A stretch of 49,241 nucleotides of DNA from Obelidium mucronatum. Its lineage: Eukaryota; Chytridiomycota; Chytridiomycetes; Chytridiales; Chytriomycetaceae. How positions within the stretch are numbered: the first letter of the stretch is position 1; the number at the start of each line of letters is the position of its first letter. Below, piece after piece: positions 18,819 to 29,100 of the stretch. Below the pieces are notes generated by a model. The model was not told the DNA's origin. It did no database searches and worked only from the letters and a program-made list of their open reading frames with translations. The translations under genes and the position numbers were made by a program. The DNA is taken from assembly GCA_025765595.1 (NCBI GenBank), contig JAIVFH010000212.1:1-49241 (forward strand), given 5' to 3'.

Positions 18819-19868
18819 ATGTCACAAACACTAACGATCCAGTATTTCAAAGACGCGACATGCTCAGTCACCAGTCTCTACGAATACGCTATACAGCCAG
18901 GCGCGACTGAATTTGTTTGCACGCCCAAGGACTGTGAGCCAATGTCAGCTGGAGGATACCAAACTGTCGACTGCAACCCGCTGACCGCATCCACTGCCGA
19001 AGACTTTCTCTCCACCGCCAAATCACTATTTTCAAAATCCACATACTCTTCATACGTCGTACTCAAAGAATACCTACGCGAAAGCACGTGTTCAAATATG
19101 CCATATTTATTTGTCGCCGCAGCCACGGGAGTTTGTATGGACAGTTCCCATCTCGGATCTAATGTGAAGGCGGGTTTATCCACTGGACAAGTCACAGTCT
19201 CAAGCTGTTTACAGAATGTTGAGGGATTCGTGCCTGGTTCTTATACTTTTGGATCGTGTTTGCCATCGGCGAATGCAGACGTTGCGGGGCTTTACTTTCA
19301 GTTTGATTATGTTCCTCCTGTGGCGGCAGTGGTTCAACAGAGTCCTTTTGGTGGAGGTGCTGCAGTCATTTCATCTTCAACAATTACAAGTGCGAGTGCA
19401 GATTCAGTGCTTTCTTCTTCTTTAGCAGCAGCGGACGCGTTTACGGCTGCAACGGCCAGTGCATTCTCTCAATCAGTTACGAATAATTTCTCCGAAACGG
19501 TCATGTCAGCTTCAGCGCCAATCATCTCAACCTCCACAGAAACCAGTGTCATCAGTCAAAGTAATCCACCACTTCCAACCTCCGCCGTCGAAGCGTCACT
19601 TCAGACTCAAGAGCAACCTACACAATCAACATTCACTTCAGAGCGTCCGTCGCAGGAAATTATTACCAGTACAGATAACACGACCACTACCAGTACAAAT
19701 TCCGAAACGAGTACAAGCAACATACAGTCTCCATCTATCGAAATCGCGTCTCCAACACAGCCATATATTAGTACAGAATCGTCCTCACTTGAAACCCAAA
19801 GTACCGGATCATCCACGACTCCGCCACAGCCCGCAATCGAAACAGCTTCAGCCGCTCGTTTGAGATGA
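18819..19868 (+). CDS. Cys-containing protein with long Ser/Thr-rich tail
   Basis: A single open frame of 349 aa starts at an ATG after an A-rich leader. Residues 1-170 contain regularly spaced cysteines (KDATCSV, FVCTPKDCEP, VDCNP, ESTCSNM, TGVCMDS, SSCLQN, GSCLPS) and end in LYFQFDYVPP. From about 180 on it is almost entirely Ser, Thr, Ala, Pro and Gln, as in O-glycosylated wall or surface stalks. There is no obvious N-terminal signal peptide and no hydrophobic C-terminal anchor, which is odd for a surface protein. The Cys-domain style (QYFKDATCS...) recalls the tandem Cys-rich family at 33458-38978, which also lacks a signal peptide, but the two are not closely similar. Function unknown. 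Confidence 0.75.
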   Translation: MSQTLTIQYFKDATCSVTSLYEYAIQPGATEFVCTPKDCEPMSAGGYQTVDCNPLTASTAEDFLSTAKSLFSKSTYSSYVVLKEYLRESTCSNMPYLFVAAATGVCMDSSHLGSNVKAGLSTGQVTVSSCLQNVEGFVPGSYTFGSCLPSANADVAGLYFQFDYVPPVAAVVQQSPFGGGAAVISSSTITSASADSVLSSSLAAADAFTAATASAFSQSVTNNFSETVMSASAPIISTSTETSVISQSNPPLPTSAVEASLQTQEQPTQSTFTSERPSQEIITSTDNTTTTSTNSETSTSNIQSPSIEIASPTQPYISTESSSLETQSTGSSTTPPQPAIETASAARLR

Positions 19869-20165
19869 ACAAAAAATAAATCTGGGTTATCCAATAAAAA
19901 AAAGTGAAAAGGCCCAAATAAATTTTTTTTCATTAAACTCCTCGCGCCTATTGCATATTATTGATTGCCGCCAGAGTTCGGTATTGTTTATTCCGCCGCC
20001 GGGGACAACTAAAAAAAAACAACGCGCTGCAAATTGATTGATCACGTGACATTTGATTGCATTTAAACAAAAAAAGCAAGACAAGAAAAAACAAAAACCA
20101 ACCTCTTCCCATTCTTCCTCCGATCGAACCCCCCTGACGTTTACACACACACACGAGAAAAAAAA

Positions 20166-23100
20166 ATGATCCGAAACCTCATGATCACATTGCTGCTTGC
20201 AGCATCCCTTGCTACTGCTGCACCCAACGATACTGTCTGTTCAGGCGACAACTGGGATCGTGGCGAGAACGCTGTTGACCCCAAGGCTCCACCAGGTCCG
20301 TATCCTGTTGCTGGACAGCAAGTGTATATCAAGGACGTATCGGTGAGTCGTGTGTTTTGGGAAGAGGTGGTTGTTTGACTGGAAATTATGCGGCGTTGTT
20401 ATCAATCGAAGTGGCTGGCTACTGTTGCATTAAAGACCACTTTGATCTATAAGCGACGTATTATTAACATCTTTTCATTTTCTGCTTCTTAGAACTTTTG
20501 CATTAACTTGCCAAACCCCGACGATCCAACTCTGGTATTTTGACACACAACATACTACTTTCCAAAATAGGCAGGCTCCCCCCAAACAAACTGAGGTGCG
20601 CCGTACCGTCGCTAGGACCTTTTTAGCTACCCAATTTGACAGATGACAAATTATTTTATTAAAACAAAGATGCAGGGGTATAATGTATCATAATAATCTA
20701 AGAAAATGATGCTGCAAGGGTAAGTTGAAGTGCCTTCCAGTCATCAAAATTGAGTCGGACTGACTGGCTTGCATATGCAGGAATGCAGACCAGTTGAATT
20801 AAACGCATCATTTCCGCTACTGCCTGTCTTGGCGGTCTAAATTTGCGAGAATATTCCAGGGTCAATCTGGAGATTAGACGGATAGAACTAAGCTTGCGCA
20901 CTCTAGAAAAGGCAACATAAAGAGTTTGCGGTTTGAAGTGGATACGATCCAGTTTTGAAATAGTGATCCAGTGTTCAAGGGTAACTCCTTGCAATTTTTC
21001 CGGAGTGCAAGCCAAAGCGGATATGACAGGAAATTGAGTCAGCCTTGGTGACCATAGTTTGGCAGAGTTTGGCATTTTAATCGAAACAGCAAGAGTGAGA
21101 GGTGGAATAGCAACAACCCCAGCGGGACAACCAGGTACCAAAATCCGTGTACAGTTCCTCACTTTTACCCAGAGCCAAGCGGGTGTTTTTGTAAATTGCT
21201 TAACCACAACCCCATCAACAACAGTAGTAATATAGTGCTCCATAGTCTGAGTCGCGAATCCCAAGACAAAGCACAGAGTACCATTTGCAAAGATTTTGAG
21301 ATGATTCAGAACAGGGATTCGTTTTGTAATCATAAGTGGCATGCCCAAGTAGAAATCCAAAAGCAAAGGGATCTTGTCGGTTGAATCATCATTCAAGTAA
21401 GAGATACGAGCAATGGCAGCCCTGTTCTTGTCGTTTGCAGGCGCAGCAATAATCCTGTAACAGACTAACTGCTTCTCACGACAAGTATCCATTATGATTT
21501 TTCGTATCACAGAGCAACGTTCAATATTTGTGGCAGTGGCAACAGGAGCAAAAAAATCAGAGGTTGGTGGTAGAGGTGGGGCCGGTTGGTTTGTAACAGA
21601 TGCCACGGTTTGGGAATTGATCAAAGTCAAGTCAGCCTCAGTCAAAGCCCCCCATCGCAACCGTGACAAAAACGAAAGAAAAGGAGGATCATCTTTCTGA
21701 CGCCAAACCTGATCCAATAAGTTGATGTTATTGGAAGGGAATATCATCCAATAAAAAGTAAATATTGGAAGAAGTAATACCTTTGTGAGGAAAGCAACCC
21801 AGTTCAAACTCTCCCAGAGGCGTCTCCCACTCTCCACAAACTGGTTATCAATGGCATCCGCTGATCCAGTGTCAAAGAGTGGCCTTCCTCCTACTGGAGG
21901 TAGCTGGAGCCAATCCCCACACAGCAAGAGATGCTTCCCACCCCATACAAGGCTGTTACCAACAGCTTCTCGAGTCCTCTGGTCTGCTGCGCCCATCACA
22001 TCAATTTTAGTCATTGAAACCTCGTCAATGATGCTTAAATACACACAGACAATGCGGTGCTTTAGTGTGTGATCCAATCCCTTGCGGTCGTTTAAATTAA
22101 GACCCAAGCCTCGGTGTGAGTGAATTGTATCGCCATCAATCATTAACCCAGCCAACCCCATAAAAGACATGGTTTCCACAGTGTTCCTCCGTCCCCATAG
22201 CTTAGAAAAGGTCAAAAGTGCTGCAATAACGGCGGACTTTCCAGTTCCAGCCTCGCCGCCAAGGTACCCAACAAGTTGCGGCTTCAAAAAAAACGATGCT
22301 GCAAACTCAGCCACAGGCTCAGACGCGTCCTCCAAATATCGATATAGCAGGTGACGAGCGTATGTTTCAAAAGTGTAATGCTGCCAAAAGTCAAGCCGAA
22401 AAGCCAAGGAAATGTCCGCAATCTTAGCAAATGGCAGAAGAGTAGATGTGTCTGGAACACCTAAAGGTGATGGATCAGTCCAAGGGATTGGGCCAAAGAG
22501 CTGTTGCATTTTGACCACCCGCTCATGCTCAGGTATGTTTGTGTAGTAGCGAGTACTGCCATTAAAGTCATCTGCAGCTGTAGAAGGTTCTTGTAACTTT
22601 TTCAAATAATTCTCAAGGCTTGTAAAAGTAGGAAGATTGGAGGCTGGTGGGCAGGAAGGAGTGTTTTGGATCGAAAGAGAGATCGCATCATGTAGAAGAG
22701 GGTTTACAATGTCCCCATCAGCTGCCATCGAACGAGCAATCGAGTCAGCCAGCTCTTTTTCAAAGTCGTACAAAGCGTTTGGATCATCTTCAATTTCCGG
22801 TTCTGCCTCTGCGTTTGCAAAAGGAGCTGTCTGACCATCAGGATCAGCAAAAGGATGCTCACGGAGAATCTTCTCTTCATCAGTCTCGTCCGATGCAACG
22901 AAATCCTTTTCGTTGCTTTCGTAGTAGTTGCAGTTGAACTTTTCATGCAGTTTTGCAGCCAAAACTGACGCCGACGGCCCAATATCCAAGAACTCAAGGT
23001 AAGCTTCCTTATAAGTTTGACCTGGCAATACAAAAAGAGAGAAAATCAGCTATCCAATAAGCACAAAATTTTGGATGAGGATTTGTACCTGAAATGTACT

Positions 23101-26100
23101 TCAATGATGAATTCGAGATGTGAGGTTTGAAGAGACATAGCAGAGCCTTGTAGTAAAACTCAATGTCATCAGCATTTAGATCCTTAGCCAAGTTTGGCAG
23201 CTGTCGTCCGTTAACAATTAAGACCTTTCGAACAAAATGCTTGTTTCGAACCCAGTGCTTCTGTTCTCCGTTGCCAACAACATGGTACCGCTCCACGCAG
23301 TCAATGTAAGGAAGGTCCACCATTTCCTCTGCCAAATTAGGAGAGTTACTGCATCGATTCCAGTACATTTGCATTGGACAAAGTTCTTCCTCATTGTTAA
23401 GCCGCATGACAGACATACTGATGTCCACAAACGATTCAAGATTGTGGTCATTTGATTCTTCATCAGGATACCTTGCAGCAATCAATGCTAAATTGGCATA
23501 CACAAAAGTGTGAGATGATTCAAAAAGATGACCATCGGTGAGAACCAAATACGCTGCCAGTGTTGTACATATTTCAACTGGTTTTGAAAGGGTGTACAGG
23601 AACTTATTAATGACCCGAAGGCTTCTTTCTTCTTTGGTGATATCACCGTCGTCTGGGCGAGATAAAATGGAATCCATGGTTTTGGAATAGAGGCCAATGC
23701 GCATGATTGCTGAAGATTCCAAAGACTGTTTTTTGAAAGTGTACTTAATGGTGTAAGCTGTGGATTTCCGAGTAGCCGAGTTAATCAGAAACTGGAGGTC
23801 CATGTTGTCATTGGATAATCGCGTCCAATTCAGCTCACATAGGTTATAATACTCCAGCCCAATAGCTCGAAATGGTGTAATGACACATGTATCTGGATCA
23901 ATGGAGGTTGCCAGTAAGTTCGCCAGTTTTGGAATCAAGAACCGGCAGATAATAGCATTTGGAGTTCGGGATGTGCATTTGAAGCAAGACTTTGTATGAG
24001 TGGCATGGTGAAACTGAAAATCCAGCAGGGTCATGGCAAACAAACAAATCTCTTTGTCTGACATGTGAAAATTTTTGGAAGGTGGAGCACATCGGAACTC
24101 ATCCACTGCAGTTGGTGAGATATCAATGCCTTTTGATTCAGCAAAGTGTCGAATGCGGTCTCTCATGACGTCTTTATGGCAGTATTCCTTCCGACACTTT
24201 CCGCAGATGGATGTAGTGCAAACAGTCTTGCCAATTCGAAGACGCTGATAAGCCTCCCCGGGAATATGAACAGCTTCAAGAACTCCGTCGCATGTTGGAA
24301 CTGGACAAGAATTCTCATTGCACGATAATGGAGGAGAAGTACTGAGAACAATATCTCGAAATTGAAGAAATCTGAAATGCAGTCAACTTTAGTCCACAAT
24401 AATCATCCAATAATAACAGATTATTGGATCGTACCTTTCCGCAAAAACAGGATTCTGTAGATGCCGTCGAAACTCGTCAGAGGTGCTAGGCAGACCATGC
24501 ATGGAAATGATCATGTGGAAATGAATATCCCCCAGTTTCTGAGTTTCGGCCGAGGTGGTCACATAACGAGGAACCCCGAGCATCCCCCCTCCCCTGACAG
24601 GGGCTTGGAATTTTTCATCCCACCCAATAAAATCAGCAAGGAAGACTTTTAGAATCCTACGGGCATAATCAGCACATTCATACGCATTATCTCCTGCAGC
24701 GGCCGCTCGAGCATTATTATTAGGCAGTACCAAAGCGGTCCATTCATCTCCAACAGTAAACTTCAGTTCGCAGTGTTCTCCATTGACAAGATCACAATTG
24801 ATAGCAATAGCCCAACTTCGTGATGTTGCAGGAGATATAGTAGCAAACATGTGGGGGCTGCCGAGACGTTTTTGTAGTCCAAACGCAGTGTGTAAGCCAC
24901 TCTGTCGAGATTCGTCTGACCCGACAAATGCCCGCAGGCCAGGCAGCACTCTTTTCTTTAAATCCAGGAGTCTTTTAACCTCAGGAGGTGCCGGTGGAAG
25001 GTTAACGCCACGTTTGAGACACGACTCCACTTCGCGAGAATGGCTGTAGCACTTCTGGATATCTTCCTTTGTCCATGACCCATCAGAAATGGCAGATTTT
25101 CTGACTCGCATGGACAAGTACTGCTGAGAAAAAGACTGGTCCATTGCAATGTAGTCATACGCAATAGCGGTGAAGCCCCAGTGTCGCGCAAATTGACCAC
25201 CATGGAGTTTGAAACAACGTTTGACCCATCGCTTTACTGACATATGAACCTGACGTTCTGCGGTAGGCCCTCCTTCACCAAATGCAAGTAGTGACGGAAA
25301 GTATAGACCGATGTTGGCCAGATTTTTGGCCTTGGATAAGTTGGTTGAGTTGAACACCGCATAGTCATGCGATGTTGTTGATGACTGCGAATTAGAAGGA
25401 GGAGCTGACACTGTGACTTCATCGGATACTGGAGAAAACACATAGTGCACCGTAGACTCCTCCGCAGCCACTTCAGCTGTTCCAGTGTTGTATGCAGAAT
25501 GCTGCATTAGTCGACAAAGCCTTTCATTGACAGGTGCATCCCCAGAAAGAGATCGATCCACAAAAACTAGAAGTATTTTTTCCAATAAGTAAAAATTATT
25601 GGATCAAAAATTCATCCAATAATTAAATATTATTGGATGCAGTTACCATCGGTAAGAGGCTCCTCCGAACAAGAACTTCTTTCGCGAATATACTCTTTGT
25701 TTGATATGTACCCCTTGTGATGTGTTTCCAAGAACTCCAGCAACTCATGCATGCAATCTTGTGGCTTGTATCTTGCCCTTGTCTCGGCAATTTCAGGAGG
25801 GGTCCACGCACCAACAAAAGAGAAACGAAAAGTAGCACCAATGTCAGCTGGCACCTGTCGAAGGACAGGTTCACTGTTTTTGAGAACATAGTGGTGTGAT
25901 TTGATGGTTTTTCGGCCGTTATCGGATGTGGATCCAAACATGGTTGAGAGAAACAAGCAGGGCTGCATCAAAGAAACAACGTTCTCCGTTGTCCTAGATA
26001 TATCACCAAAGCTTGATGGGAGCCTGCCAATCCAATTCCCATTCGCAATTGCCTCAACCGGCATGCGTTGAAACGTTGCTTCTTCCCCTTCTGAATCTGA

Positions 26101-29100
26101 AGAATCTGCAGAACGTCGGCGTGTACCTTCAAAGCAGTCAGGGCAGATTACCACTAGAAGCTTTTCTCTGGGGATAGACACAAACTGCCCTGGACGTTGC
26201 TCAAACTGCAACTCAGAGGCGGCAACACGGACTGGGTGGTGCAGCTCATTGCTCTTATAGTAGAAGCCGTTTGGGCTGAGGAACAGATTTGCTAATTTGA
26301 CATCAAATCCAGAAACGTCGTACTGCGACACAAGAAGTGGATCAAGCGCGTCTCTGATTGATTTATCAACATGTAGGACTCGACGGAAGTTCTGAAGCCC
26401 AGATTAATACGTTTGGCAAAACCAATCGTCTGTTTACTCACCATATTCTCGGCCGCAGCTGACCGATACACAAGCTCCGATTTTGCGTAATTGCAGTCGC
26501 AAACAACACAGCAATGTTTTGTCATTGCATTTAATGACAGTTGATCCGCGCATTTGGTGTAGATCTCTTCCTGAGACGACTTCAAGCCAAATGCCAACGA
26601 AGCATCCATGTCAGCCAGTTCTTCTTCGCTGTAGACATGCTTCAGGCGCTCTTCCATGAGCCTTGCATTGTAAAGGAACCTGTGTTGCGCAGCATCCTGT
26701 ACCCGGGTGGCGGCTGCTTCTTCAGAACTGCGTGCAGCTCGTAATGCCCGCATCCTAATTACTTCCTTCTTGCGGATCTCATCCAGCTCTGCTGCGGATT
26801 TCTTTGCGCGCACATTTCTTTTGCTGAGTGCTTTCCTCGATGAACTAGGTATCCGTTGTATTGGTGTCCATGGCGGCAGAGGCTGCCGAGGAGGTACTGT
26901 TGCATCTGGGGGTATTGAAGCAAGTGGGGAACCATAGAAATCCCTTGATGTTGCTTTCGGAAAGGCTTGTACATTCCGTGGAGCTGATGAAGACGGAAAC
27001 AGTGGTTTAGGTGGCATGGCGTTGTCTTCCAATAGAGCCTGAATATTGGATAGGGTTGGTGGATGAAAGAAAAAAAATGAAGAAAATTCACCTTTCTCCA
27101 GTATTTCTTTAAATAGATTTAAATTCCGATGTTCCTTAAATAGATTTAAATTCCGATGTTCCTTAAATTGAAAAAAAATTTCCCCAAAACATTCACAACT
27201 TTGTCATTCTTCTGCAACAGACTGTTTAATGCTTGTCTCAATAAAAGAAGGATAAAAAAGAATAAAAAAGAATAAAAAAGAATAAAAAAGAAAGTTATCT
27301 ACAAACGCGCTAGTCTTCCCCAGTCAAATCGAACACAAAAATTCCATCTTTCTTGACAATCTTGACATTCAATTGATTACCGTTCAGTTGCTCTGCAAAG
27401 AGTCGAATCACTTCGTCCGGGACAATGTAATCGCCTTCCTTTGTTTTGTGCACTCGTTTCCTGTCCACATTCTCCTTCGCATGGCCTTTTCTTTTACTAC
27501 CAGTCTTTGCATCAGAAGCTTCCTCTCCTTCGTCTGAGTCGTCTTCAAGAACTTCATCATCTTCGGCGGCATCATGTTGAAGTTGCGAATTCAGCTTTTG
27601 GACTTCTTGTGGGGTAAGCAGCGGAGAGAGTGCATGTCCGCGTGTGGCTTTTCGGACACCACGCAAAAAGGTTGCAAGTTGATCCAAAGTACCAATGGCA
27701 GAGGGTTTCTTTACATTGTCTGCAATGTAAAAGGTAAGCCATTTACAGGTCTCCAGGAGAAGTGATATTCCAAATGTTCCGTGTTTGCTAGTGCGCCCTT
27801 GATTGCCATCACATCTCCCAACGTATAATCCAGCACAAATATCATTGAATTGTCTAAAGAAATTATATAGTTTCTTATTAAATACATATCTGTGAACAGA
27901 TAACAAGTATTACACACTCTCACCTTGTGCACCGCGTCAAGATTGCATTGTACTTGAGGCCAACACTAGGTTCCAATTTAATAGACTCCCAAGCTTCAGC
28001 AATGTCATTGAACGCTGATAATTTGAGTATCGCCTCTATTTTCTTCACCAACTGGATCGTATTCTTCACCACTTGCTTTGGGCCAGGGCCAGACACTGAT
28101 TTACGGGAGCCCACTGTTTCCTTCCGTTGCTTTTTCTTTGCTGGCTTTCCTGGAGTGTCCTCCAGCAGTTTGGGAGGAGGGAATGCTTCATCATATTGTT
28201 TCACCAAGTACTCCTCCCACTGAACGTCCGTTTTTGCTGTTTCGACAAGCAATCTATTTAAGAAAGAATAAATAATCCAATAAAACAGACTTATTGGATG
28301 GAGCTTTTATCTGATCCAATAAATAAATATTATTGGATGGAGGTTTTACCGATCCAATAAATAAATATTATTGGATGGAGGTTGAAAGGAAGAAAAAAAA
28401 TTTTTAAATGAATTCAGGTATACCTGTTCATAGCTTGTGATATATAGAAGCAGGACTGACCCTGCGCTGCTGCAACTAAAGACAGTTCCGTGCCAAAGTC
28501 AACGGCGCTGGTGTACACACTTAACAATACAGTCTTGAACGCAGCAGCCATTCCCTCCCTTTTGTCAATGTGGACCACCGCACGTTGCTTCATCATGGCA
28601 TCGACTAAGGCTGATGCTGAGCGATTTGGATTTTGACTAACTTCCTGTCGGTCGATTTCTAGCTTGTTCTTCTTCCGCATTGCCATACTGATGGCTATAG
28701 CTTGTTCTTCCTTCTGCAAGCCGTCCACATCAGCGGTTGCTGCGGGAGTACGTTGCACTGCTGGTGAGTCCATTACTGTTGGCGGGCCAACGTCTTCGGT
28801 GGTCGCTTCTTCAGGTGACGCACTGTTTTCCACTCTTTGAATACCATTAAAAACTAGTCAGATCAGTAACTACCTTGCTTCGACTGGTGATACACAGGAT
28901 TTGCTGTTGCTTGACGATGGCTCCCTGTTTCCTTTTTAAGGGTTTCGGCATATGTAAAACATGAGTTGTGGCACTTACAATGTGTTAGTCGCGGCAACAT
29001 CATTAACCGTTGCTTCCAACGTTTCTAATATCACACTCCTTCCAATAATTCTTGCATATTGTATACTCATTAATCTTAGCTGGATACCATCTGTCTGTGC

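Noticed and set aside
19888..19900. Another 25-bp palindrome copy (ATCCAATAA)
   Set aside because: Only one arm is present, in a 3' flank; no matching second arm at the required distance. The same holds for 8287-8295.
27711..27932. Alternative protein frame in the Helitron accessory gene
   Set aside because: It looks partly protein-like but cannot be joined with consistent splice sites on both sides; noted as uncertainty instead of a feature.
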